DNA from: Epichloe hybrida
Lineage: Eukaryota; Ascomycota; Sordariomycetes; Hypocreales; Clavicipitaceae
Assembly (NCBI GenBank): GCA_019022495.1
Contig: JAFEKR010000007.1
Location: forward strand, 2,108,001 to 2,172,000
DNA: 64,000 nucleotides
Reading direction: 5' to 3'
Part shown: piece by piece, positions 34,623 through 46,800 of the stretch
How positions within the stretch are numbered: the stretch's first letter is position 1
Layout of the letters: every line of letters begins with the position of its first letter
Position numbers and translations under genes: made by a program
The notes under the pieces: model-generated
Database searches by the model: none
What the model was told of the DNA's origin: nothing
The model's input: the letters and a program-made list of their open reading frames with translations, nothing else

Positions 34623-37600
34623 GTTACTTTTCTTATTAGTAATTTACTAGGAAAAGTAACTTTTCTTACTAGTTACTTTTCTTACTAGGAATTTACTAGT
34701 AAATATTACTTTTCTTACTAGTTACTTTTCTTACTAGGAATTTACTAGTAAATATTACTTTTCTTACTAGTTACTTTTCTTACTAGAAATTTACTAGTAA
34801 AATTTACTTTTCTTACTAGTAACTTTCCTTACTAGGAATTTACTAGTAAATATTACTTTTCTTACTAGTAACTTTTCTTACTAGGAATTTACTAGTAAAT
34901 ATTACTTTTCTTACTAGTTACTTTTCTTACTAGGAATTTACTAGTAAAATTTACTTTTCTTACTAGTAACTTTTCTTACTAGAAATTTCTAGTAAAATTT
35001 ACTTTTCTTACTAGGAATTTACTAGTAAATATTACTTTTCTTACTAGTAACTTTTCTTACTAGAAATTTACTAGTAAAATTTACTTTTCTTGCTAATTAC
35101 TTTTCTTACTAGTAACTTTTCTTACTAGGAATTTACTAGTAAATATTACTTTTCTTACTAGTAACTTTTCTTACTAGGATTTTACTAGTAAATATTACTT
35201 TTCTTACTAGTAACTTTTCTTACTAGGATTTTACTAGTAAATATTACTTTTCTTACTAATTACTTTTCTTACTAGAAATTTACTAGTAAAATTTACTTTT
35301 CTTACTAGTTACTTTTCTTACTAGTAACTTTTCTTACTAGTAACTTTTCTTACTAGTAACTTTTCTTACTAGTAACTTTTCTTACTAGTAACTTTTCTTA
35401 CTAGGAATTTACTAGTAAATATTACTTTTCTTACTAGTAACTTTTCTTAGTAGGAATTTACTAGTAAATATTACTTTTCTTACTAGGATTTTACTAGTAA
35501 ATATTACTTTTCTTACTAATTACTTTTCTTACTAATTACTTTTCTTACTAGTAACTTTTCTTACTAGTTACTTTTCTTACTAGGATTTTACTAGTAAATA
35601 TTACTTTTCTTACTAATTACTTTTCTTACTAGAAATTTACTAGTAAAATTTACTTTTCTTACTAGTAACTTTCTTAGTAGGAATTTACTAGTAAATATTA
35701 CTTTTCTTAGTAGGAATTTACTAGTAAATATTACTTTTCTTACTAGGATTTTACTAGTAAAATTTACTTTTCTTACTAGTAACTTTTCTTACTAGTAACT
35801 TTTCTTACTAGTAACTTTTCTTACTAGTAACTTTTCTTACTAGTAACTTTTCTTACTAGTAACTTTTCTTACTAGTAACTTTTCTTACTAGTAACTTTTC
35901 TTACTAGGAATTTACTAGTAAATATTACTTTTCTTACTAGTAAATATTACTTTTCTTACTAGTAACTTTTCTTACTAGGAATTTACTAGTAAATATTACT
36001 TTTCTTACTAGTTACTTTTCTTACTAGGAATTTACTAGTAAAATTTACTTTTCTTACTAGTAACTTTTCTTACTAGAAATTTCTAGTAAAATTTACTTTT
36101 CTTACTAGGAATTTACTAGTAAATATTACTTTTCTTACTAGTAACTTTTCTTACTAGAAATTTACTAGTAAAATTTACTTTTCTTGCTAATTACTTTTCT
36201 TACTAGTAACTTTTCTTACTAGGAATTTACTAGTAAATATTACTTTTCTTACTAGTAACTTTTCTTACTAGGATTTTACTAGTAAATATTACTTTTCTTA
36301 CTAGTAACTTTTCTTACTAGGATTTTACTAGTAAATATTACTTTTCTTACTAATTACTTTTCTTACTAGAAATTTACTAGTAAAATTTACTTTTCTTACT
36401 AGTTACTTTTCTTACTAGTAACTTTTCTTACTAGTAACTTTTCTTACTAGTAACTTTTCTTACTAGTAACTTTTCTTACTAGTAACTTTTCTTACTAGGA
36501 ATTTACTAGTAAATATTACTTTTCTTACTAGTAACTTTTCTTAGTAGGAATTTACTAGTAAATATTACTTTTCTTACTAGGATTTTACTAGTAAATATTA
36601 CTTTTCTTACTAATTACTTTTCTTACTAATTACTTTTCTTACTAGTAACTTTTCTTACTAGTTACTTTTCTTACTAGGATTTTACTAGTAAATATTACTT
36701 TTCTTACTAATTACTTTTCTTACTAGAAATTTACTAGTAAAATTTACTTTTCTTACTAGTAACTTTCTTAGTAGGAATTTACTAGTAAATATTACTTTTC
36801 TTAGTAGGAATTTACTAGTAAATATTACTTTTCTTACTAGGATTTTACTAGTAAAATTTACTTTTCTTACTAGTAACTTTTCTTACTAGTAACTTTTCTT
36901 ACTAGTAACTTTTCTTACTAGTAACTTTTCTTACTAGTAACTTTTCTTACTAGTAACTTTTCTTACTAGTAACTTTTCTTACTAGGAATTTACTAGTAAA
37001 TATTACTTTTCTTACTAGTAAATATTACTTTTCTTACTAGTAACTTTTCTTACTAGGAATTTACTAGTAAATATTACTTTTCTTACTAGTTACTTTTCTT
37101 ACTAGGAATTTACTAGTAAAATTTACTTTTCTTACTAGTAACTTTTCTTACTAGAAATTTCTAGTAAAATTTACTTTTCTTACTAGGAATTTACTAGTAA
37201 ATATTACTTTTCTTACTAGTAACTTTTCTTACTAGAAATTTACTAGTAAAATTTACTTTTCTTGCTAATTACTTTTCTTACTAGTAACTTTTCTTACTAG
37301 GAATTTACTAGTAAATATTACTTTTCTTACTAGTAACTTTTCTTACTAGGATTTTACTAGTAAATATTACTTTTCTTACTAGTAACTTTTCTTACTAGGA
37401 TTTTACTAGTAAATATTACTTTTCTTACTAATTACTTTTCTTACTAGAAATTTACTAGTAAAATTTACTTTTCTTACTAGTTACTTTTCTTACTAGTAAC
37501 TTTTCTTACTAGTAACTTTTCTTACTAGTTTTACTAGTAAATATTACTTTTCTTACTAGTAACTTTTCTTACTAGGATTTTACTAGTAAATATTACTTTT

Positions 37601-39243
37601 CTTACTAATTACTTTTCTTACTAGAAATTTACTAGTAAAATTTACTTTTCTTACTAGTTACTTTTCTTACTAGTAACTTTTCTTACTAGTAACTTTTCTT
37701 ACTAGTAACTTTTCTTACTAGTAACTTTTCTTACTAGTAACTTTTCTTACTAGGAATTTACTAGTAAATATTACTTTTCTTACTAGTAACTTTTCTTAGT
37801 AGGAATTTACTAGTAAATATTACTTTTCTTACTAGGATTTTACTAGTAAATATTACTTTTCTTACTAATTACTTTTCTTACTAATTACTTTTCTTACTAG
37901 TAACTTTTCTTACTAGTTACTTTTCTTACTAGGATTTTACTAGTAAATATTACTTTTCTTACTAATTACTTTTCTTACTAGAAATTTACTAGTAAAATTT
38001 ACTTTTCTTACTAGTAACTTTCTTAGTAGGAATTTACTAGTAAATATTACTTTTCTTAGTAGGAATTTACTAGTAAATATTACTTTTCTTACTAGGATTT
38101 TACTAGTAAAATTTACTTTTCTTACTAGTAACTTTTCTTACTAGTAACTTTTCTTACTAGTAACTTTTCTTACTAGTAACTTTTCTTACTAGTAACTTTT
38201 CTTACTAGTAACTTTTCTTACTAGTAACTTTTCTTACTAGGAATTTACTAGTAAATATTACTTTTCTTACTAGTAAATATTACTTTTCTTACTAGTAACT
38301 TTTCTTACTAGGAATTTACTAGTAAATATTACTTTTCTTACTAGTTACTTTTCTTACTAGGAATTTACTAGTAAAATTTACTTTTCTTACTAGTAACTTT
38401 TCTTACTAGAAATTTCTAGTAAAATTTACTTTTCTTACTAGGAATTTACTAGTAAATATTACTTTTCTTACTAGTAACTTTTCTTACTAGAAATTTACTA
38501 GTAAAATTTACTTTTCTTGCTAATTACTTTTCTTACTAGTAACTTTTCTTACTAGGAATTTACTAGTAAATATTACTTTTCTTACTAGTAACTTTTCTTA
38601 CTAGAAATTTACTAGTAAATATTGCTTTTCTTACTAATTACTTTTCTTACTAGTAACTTTTCTTACTAGGATTTTACTAGTAAATATTCCTTTTCTTACT
38701 AATTACTTTTCTTACTAGAATTTTACTAGTAAAAATTACCTTTTTTACTAGGAATTTACTAGTAAATATTCCTTTTCTTACTAGTAACTTTTCTTACTAG
38801 GATTTTACTAGTAAAAATTCCTTTTCTTACTAGTAACTTTTCTTACTAGGATTTTACTAGTAAAAATTCCTTTTCTTACTAGTAACTTTTTTTACTAGGA
38901 TTTTACTAGTAAATATTCCTTTTCTTACTAGTAACTGTTTTTACTAGGATTTTACTAGTAAATATTCCTTTTCTTACTAGTAACTGTTTTTACTAGGATT
39001 TTACTAGTAAATATTCCTTTTCTTACTAGTAACTGTTTTTACTAGGATTTTACTAGTAAATATTCCTTTTCTTACTAGTAACTGTTTTTACTAGGATTTT
39101 ACTAGTAAATATTCCTTTTCTTACTAGTAACTGTTTTTACTAGGATTTTACTAGTAAATATTCCTTTTCTTACTAATTACTTTTCTTACTAGGAATTTAC
39201 TAATAAAAATTCCTTTTTTTACTAGTAACTTTTCTTACTAGGA
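34623..39243. repeat. AT-rich satellite array with higher-order structure
   Basis: The array is built on a 16 bp monomer, TTACTAGTAACTTTTC, mixed with longer variants carrying GGAATTTACTAGTAAATATT or GAAATTTACTAGTAAAATTT. A rare variant (CTTTTCTTGCTAATTAC) recurs at 35091, 36185, 37263 and 38518 (position of its TGC). A second landmark (AACTTTCTTAGTAGG) recurs at 35667, 36761 and 38016. Large blocks therefore repeat with periods of 1094, 1078 and 1255 bases. The first two differ by exactly one 16 bp monomer. The last is longer by 177 bases, added near 37,500. No coding potential exists. Confidence 0.93.
38890..39175. repeat. 49 bp homogeneous sub-array
   Basis: At the right end of the satellite, TAACTGTTTTTACTAGG recurs at 38932, 38981, 39030, 39079 and 39128, giving a strict 49-base period with almost identical copies. 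It is a recently homogenised local amplification of a three-monomer unit. Confidence 0.9.
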
Positions 39244-39299
39244 TTTAACTAGCTAAAAGATACCTTTTAATAAGTACCTATTCTTTATTATTATAACCT

Positions 39300-41560
39300 A
39301 AGTTAGCTAGTGTATATTAGGATAAATACTTTAGTCTTTATAATAGTAAGAATCTTATCTTAATATAATAATAAGAGCTAATAATACCTTATAGCCTTTT
39401 AGTTAAGGAAGTTTATAAATACTAAATATAATTATAAAATAGTAAATTAAGAGTTACTTACTATAGTAAAGTTATTTAAATACTAGTAATACTATATTAA
39501 AGGTATAGTAACCCTAGTAAAAGTCCTATTAGATTACTATAACTTATAGACTTTTATAAGGTAATAAAAGCTAAATAAAAGGTAAGCTAAATAGTATATA
39601 TTTCTTTACTCCTTTTACTTTATAATTAGGTATAAACCTAGGAAAAGTACCCTAGTAAATACACTATTAAGGAGGTTTAATTATAAAGTTAAACCCTTAA
39701 TAAATAAGGTACTTTTACTAAAGCTTTAAAAGAAAATAGTAATTACTAAAGAACTAGTAAAAGAATAAATACTAATATATAGGAGAAAATATAGTAAAAT
39801 ACCTTTAAAGAAGGAAAATACCTTTATCTTAATATATTAAAGAAAATATAGTAAAATACCTTTAAAGAAGGAAAATACCCTAGTCTTATTAAAGAGGCTT
39901 AGTAAAATACCTTTAAGGAAGAAAAATACCCTAGTTACTATAAAGAAAACTCTAGAGGCTAGAGTAACTTAGTTAAGAGGCTAGTTAGTTACTATAAATC
40001 TAGTAAAAGATTAGCTAAATAAGGGTAATTTCTAGGAGAAAGTAATATATATCTAAGATATTAGTATAGTATAAGAGATATAGGAGACTATTATATTACT
40101 AAATCCTTACTAATCTAGGCTAAATAAACTATTAGTATAATTACTATAAAAGGCATAGGATTAAGATCTAGATTTATAAAGGTAAAATAATAAGATTAAT
40201 AATTCCCTAGTAAAAGGTAAGGAAAAAGCTAGTCTATAGTTATATAGTATAAGAGGCCTCTTAATATACTAAGGCTAAGTAATTATTCCCTAGGAGCTTA
40301 TCTTATAATAAGAGCTTTTATAGCTATACTATAATAATTTACTAGTAAGTTACTTTAAAACTAAATATACTCTTAAGCTATTAAGGTATTACTTCTAATA
40401 GCTAGATATAAGTAAGTTAATATTTAACTATATTCTAAGCTATAGGGTTTACTAGTAAATAGTAGCTAGAAAGTATTACTTATATAAAAGCCTTAAATTC
40501 TTACTAATACTATAGTAACTATAGGTAAAAATCTCTATAGATTTTTTTATAGGATTACTTATTACCTAAGTAAGTAAATAAGAAACTAATATAATCCTAG
40601 TAATTATAAACTAATTTACTAAGTACTTTATTTTCTTACTTATAACTACTATAATTAATATAGCTAAACTAGTAAAGCTATTTTATAAAGAGATTAAGCT
40701 ATAATTTAAAGCCTTAGAAAGCATTATATCTAATAGAGAATTAGTCTTTATAAGTTAATTCTAGTTAGACTTATATTACTTATTATATATAAAATATAGG
40801 CTTTTTATAGTATTTTACCCCTAAACTAATAGGTAAATAAAAAGAATAAACTAGGTACTTAAGTATTATCTTTAATGTTTTATTACTAAGAACTAATAAA
40901 TATAGCCTAAGCTACTCCTAATAGCCTAGTTTACTTATAAGAATATAGTAAATAAGATTATAAGCTACTTTTTAAACTATACCCTTATAGAATACTTACT
41001 AGAGTTTTACCTAGCTTTTAGGGACAAAATCTAGGAAAGGGAGGTACTAAATACTTATATATATATTAGAAAACTATATAAAGTTAGGGAATAATTAAAG
41101 TAAAACTAAGTAAAAGTTACTAAAACCTAAGTAAAGTACTATAATTTATACTACTAGTTACTAATACTAAAAAGAGGTAATCTAGTGCTTTTATTAGTAA
41201 AGAATATTAAACTTAAAGATATAAAATAAAAGCTAACCCCTAGATTTATTAGACTATTTTAAGTACTTAATACTATAGGGAAATAAGCTTACTAACTTAT
41301 ATTACCTAAGAAGTATAGCTAACTATATAATATATTTTATATTAGCTTACTAAAGCTATAGAATTACTATAGAGACACTAGGGATAAGAAAATACTAATA
41401 CTATATCTTAAGAATAAAGAAAATAAATATAAAGTTAAGGAGGTTAAAGACTATAAGAAAACCTATAAAGGTAATAAATACCTAGTAAAATAAAAGGGTT
41501 AGCTAAGTAAATATAACTAATAGGTTTTAGTAAAAGATATAGAAAGCGCTTAATATGTGA
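39300..41560 (+). mobile_element. 5'-truncated Gypsy retroelement relic (RNase H, integrase, chromodomain)
   Basis: Although full of stops, the forward strand shows the ordered tail of a Ty3/Gypsy pol. An RNase H-like NY....ELL motif lies near 39,428. The segment before the integrase (RYKPRKST-like) is near 39,605-39,660. An integrase core with its Asp-containing IDFF start is near 40,530, and an HPQTDGQ-like region near 40,815. A chromodomain-like YLVK.KG is near 41,480. The changes are mostly C to T and G to A, as RIP gives. The reverse transcriptase and everything 5' to RNase H are missing: the element begins where the satellite ends. It is chromoviral by domain order. Confidence 0.75.
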
Positions 41561-43633
41561 TTTAGGTATTTTACTAAAGCAAGTCTAGTAAGAAAGGTAG
41601 TAATATAGGATTAAGGCACTAATAAAGGAATATAAATATACTATAGAAAAGGCCTAATCTTACTAATTACTACAAAAACTATTACCTAAAGGCCTAGGTT
41701 ATATTACTAAATAATAAAGGAAAATATGCCTAAAGTATAAGTAAAATAATAGGAAAACCCTTTATTATAGCTCTTATATAGGAGACTATATTCTAGCTAT
41801 TAAAGCTATACTTTACTTAATTCTTATTACCTTAAATTACTTTCTTTATAGTATAGTAAAAGTAATAAATTACTATAACCTAAGCTATATACCTAGGGTT
41901 AAAGGGCTAGAGCTAAAGGACTATTCTTATCTCCTAGATAAATATAGTATTCTTAGGGTTCTCCTATAAAAAAGTTAGTAAAGACTAAGTAAAAGAATAA
42001 AGAAAAGCTATATATAAACTAAAAGAAAGGGAAAGGGAGCTATAGCTACTAAGGTAACTTATAGCTATTACTATAAAACTAAATAGTTTTCGTATAAGAT
42101 AAAGGTAGCTTATATAGAAAAGTTAGTAAGAAGTAAGTAAAAAGTAAGTAACTTAATATACTTAATATACCTTTATAGTACTAGTTAGCTTAAAGGTAAT
42201 ATAGTATATAGTATTAGTATAGTTAAAACCTATTACTAAGTTTAAGATATATATAGTAAAGCTATAGTAAGTTATATCTAAAAATATAGGGATACCTTTC
42301 TTATCCTTAGTAGTAATAGTAGTATTTATAAGGGCTTAAACCTATTTATAAATAACTAAAAGGTCCTAGAAATTACTAGCTAAAGTTAGTATAGCCTACT
42401 ATAGTATAGAAAAGTTAGTAATTTATAGCTATAGAATAATAAAATACTAAGTAACTTACTATCTTTATATATATTACTATACTTATTACACTAAACATAA
42501 TATTTTATTTTCCTTTAGTTATTATACTAACTAAAGAATAAGGGAAATTATATATAATTACTAGTAAAAGAATCTTAATTAGTAAGTACTTCTTAAACTC
42601 TAAGTACTTAGTTTAAAGATAGTATATATATAAGTAAATATAAAAGTAAATTATATTTAGCTTTGTAGTAAAAGGATATAGATTAAGAGTTAAAGAGTTA
42701 AGGTAAATAAAGTATAAATAAAGTTAATTAAAGTTAATTATATTTACTAGAGGAAAAAGTTTATAATAGAATAAGGAGTTATAGATAAATTTATATATAA
42801 GCATTATCTATTATTTATTATTATTTTAATTTAGCTAATACTTAGTAAATAGCTATAAGGTACCTAGTAAAAGCTATTTAAAAGCCTAGCTATAAGTAAG
42901 GGGGTAATTATAAGGCTTTACTTATAATAATAAGTGCACTAGCATACCCTATAGGCTAGTAAGGCCCTAAGGCTAGGTTTACGTAACACTAGCAAGCTAC
43001 TAGCTATAAGATAGTGACTCGCATGTATAACACACTTAGACCTAGCAAGCTTTAGTTAATATACCAGAGCTCCTATACCTCTTGCCTAGCTACCATTGTT
43101 CTCACAATTTAGGCTTTTTTCCCTTTTTTTTATTAAACTTTCTATAAGTTCTTTTCCTTTATATAGCTATTTTAAGCTATTTTAAGCTAGTTTTAGGTTA
43201 AATACTAATCTATTACTATAGAATAAAGTATAATATTGATATAATAATAGTAATACTAAATCCTAGGAGTTTACGAATCCCTAAATATTTTTAGCTTTAA
43301 TTTACCTAGGAAATTATTATATCAAAGCATTTCCTGAGGAAGTGTTAAGGACTAGCCTTATGGCTATTACTTATAAGCGTTTAAAGTAAGAATAATATCC
43401 TTATAAAAGAAGGAAAGAACTATACTAGAGGTTACATAGCACTTAGATTTATAGTAGCTTATATATAAACTATGCGTAGTTTGCGTATAGCCTTAACCTA
43501 GCCACACACTATCCACGTACTTCCTAGAGCTAGACTTAACCTAAGCTTATGATTCGAATCCGTAACAGGAAGTCCTTTATTATAAAGTAACTTAAGTAAG
43601 CCTAAGCTAAGGGGATAAGTATAAGTCTCCTAA
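41561..43633. other. AT-rich degraded repeat sequence
   Basis: No open frames and very few CpG or CpA-rich stretches. It is probably the 3' part and possible LTR of the truncated Gypsy relic plus other degraded repeat. A purine tract (AAGTAAGGGGG) near 42,895-42,906 could be a polypurine tract. From 42,950 to 43,110 and around 43,490-43,590 the sequence is less AT-rich, and a GATTCGAATCC box near 43,552 recalls a tRNA B box. Confidence 0.45.
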
Positions 43634-43849
43634 TGTAAGGGCTTAGGCTTTGCCTAAGCATTGTCTATACAGTAGTTAGAGAGGGAGTAGTAAAAGCAGT
43701 TAGGGTAAGGAAAGGAGGCTTATATAAGTAGCCTAGGGGGTATAAGAGGCACTACTAGGGATAGTCTCTTACTCTTTCTCCTTTCTCCTTAAGTCTCTTA
43801 ATACTATATTAATGCCTTATTATAGTTACCTAGGGGCTAGTCTATAATA
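43634..43849 (+). repeat. 5' LTR of the Gypsy element
   Basis: 216 bp beginning TGTAAGGGCTTAGG and ending TCTATAATA (the 3' LTR ends TCCATAACA). It shares long identical blocks with the 3' LTR, including a TATATAAGTAGCCTAGGGGG promoter-like core. Confidence 0.9.
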
Positions 43850-46800
43850 ATTAAAAGACTTCCTTTAGTCCTTTATAATAACTACTAAAAGACATAATAA
43901 AAATACTAATAAATATATTAATAGATATAATAGGCACGCTTTAACTATAAGACTAACCTAGCTAGGGGATAATAACCCCCTTATTTAACACTATAGTATT
44001 ACTAGTAGCTTAATAAGCCTAATTTAAAATACTCTAACTTATGCTTAATAAGTAAATAGCAAAGCTTATATATCTCTAATAATAAGTAGCTATAAATACT
44101 ATAGGACCTTTAACCTAGCTACCTATTATAACCTAACCTAGTGCCCTAGTAGTTAACCTTACTTTACCTCTTACCTTTAACCTAGTCTTAATTATACCTA
44201 GGGTAAAATAAAAACCTATTCCTATAGGTAACTTATATAATAGTAATAAGGCCTTATTTACTATATAAAGGTTCTTAATAAAATATAAGCTATAGGTAAA
44301 TAAGGACTTTATTAAAACTAATAAGAATAAGTAAATATTTATTTACTAGAACTTATTCTCTAAAGTCTAGTCCTAGGTAATTACTTTCTTTAAATAAGGT
44401 AATACTTATAATTTTAACCTAGCTAGATTCCTAGAATACCTTAAGTTTATATTCTCTAATTTATATAAATAAAAGATAGCTCTTATAAAGCTTAACTAGA
44501 TAAAATAAGGCCTAAGGGAGCTATTTTCTATATTCTTTATTTACTTTATAAAGAAGCTCTTATTAGTAAAAGAGAATTATTAAGGGGATAATATAAAGCT
44601 AGTAAAGCTTTAATAAGCGCTTAATAAGTGTTTAAGAGAAATTAGTATAAGCTAGGGTATTAGCTAAAGTATATAGTATATAGCTATTATATAGTATTAT
44701 AAGATTATAGTTAATATTAAGGCCTTTACTATAGAGAATAAGTACTAGTTTTAATATAAACTATAGCTAGCTAAACCTATACCTTAAACTAACTATAAGG
44801 GTAATATACTAATAACTAGGGTATATATAGTAAGGACTTAATTAGGAAAATAAAATAGGCTAGTTAAGAAGGAAAAGAGTTTAAAGCTTACTATAAATAT
44901 ATAATAGGCTAAATAGGTATTAGAAGTAAAGTTAGCTAAATACTATTAGGAGGGATATTACTTATAATATAAATCTAAGGATTACTATATTTAGGAGTGT
45001 ACCTTTCTCTTACCTTATTACCTATAGGTTAGTATTAACTTATATAAAGTAAATAAGGAAAGTATAAATAAGGAGGTAAATATTCCCCCTATAGAAAATA
45101 AGTAGCCCTTAAGTAAAGTCTTATATAAGGGTAAGGAGGCTAACTATATACTATAATATAAGATAACTATTTAAGCTATATAGAGTTAAAGTAAGATATA
45201 GTATAATATATAGACTAATTACTATTCTTAATTCCTATACTCTTTAATATATATTATTATATTAATATCTAGATTAATTATAGTTATAATTATTATAATG
45301 CTATAAGTAAGTTAGTAGTAAAATAGTTTAGCCTAGAGCTTATATATTTACTAAAGAGAAAGCATATTTAAACTATAGTAAAAATAAAAAGGAAAGAAAA
45401 GAGAGTATAGGAAAATACCTTCTTAATTACCTATATAATATATACTAGAATAAATATTAATAGCTAGGAGTTATTAGTGTATTTATATATTATCCTAGGC
45501 CTTATATAAGATATTATACTTAGGATACTATAGCTAGAATATTATAATATAGTTATTTATATAGTAAAATAGTAATTAGTTATTAGAGTAGTAAAGGGCT
45601 TATATATCTTTAAAGCCTTTATATATAGGGTAAAAACTCTAGTATAAGGGATTAATAGGTTCTTATATACTATAGAAGCGCGCTAGGTATACTATAGAAA
45701 GGACACTTTTATAATATTTATTACTATAAGCCTTAAGGAAATAATAATAGTACTATAGATTATAGTATCTAAGATAAAGCCTAATAGCCTAAATATATTA
45801 ATATTACCTAAGGAGTTAGCTAACTTCACAGACCTTTTTAATAAGGCTAGAGCTAATAGCCTACCTCCTTATTAGGGGTCCCTTAATTACTATATATACT
45901 TATATAAGAACTAGAATAAGTCTAAACTAATACTCCCTTAGGGACTATTATATAATATACTAAGAGACTAGCTTCTAGAAGTTAGGCACTAGATTATAAA
46001 CTTAATAAATAAGGGTTAGATTTATACTAGCTTATTATTAGCTATAGCTCTAGTCCTTCTTATTAAAAAGGCTAATAAGGGTTAGCGTTTTTATATAGAT
46101 TACTACACTTTTAATAAGATAATAGTATAGGATTACTATTCTCTCCTATTAATTAAGGAGACACTCTATTCCTTATCTTAAGTATATTAGTTTATAAAGG
46201 TAAATATTTATATAGTATTTTATAAGCTATAGATTACTAAGGGCTAGGAGCACCTTATAGCGTTTTAAACTAGGTTTAGGCTATTTAAGTAACTAGTTTA
46301 CCCCTTTAGCTTAGCTAGCGCACTAGTAATATTCTAATATTATATTAATAAGTCCTTAGGGGATATATTAGGGGATTTTATTATAGTATACTTAGATAAT
46401 ATCTTAGTTTACTTAGGGGAATTAAGAAAAGACTATATAGCTAAGGTCTAAGTAATATTAGGTTACCTAAGGGCTATAAGGTTATACTTAGACCTTAATA
46501 AGTCTATATTTATAGTAAAGGAGGTTTAATACTTAGAATACTTTATTATAGTAAGTTATTTTATCTATTTAGACCTAGTAAAGGTTATAGCTATTAGGGA
46601 ATAAGTAGCCCTAATAAAACTTTAGGAGGTCTATAGCTTCCTAGGGTTTACTAACTTTTACTATAACTTTATTAGTAACTTTTTAGAACTAGTAGCACTA
46701 CTAATATAATTAACTAAGAGAAATATTCCTTTTTAATAAGAACCTAAAGAGAATAATGCCTTTAATAGGTTAAAAGACACTTTTATTATATACCTAGTAC

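Noticed and set aside
34623..39243. CRISPR-like direct repeats
   Set aside because: The repeats are contiguous monomers without unique spacers, and the genome is eukaryotic.
43540..43570. GATTCGAATCC tRNA B-box-like motif
   Set aside because: No matching A-box or cloverleaf could be drawn in the surrounding AT-rich sequence.
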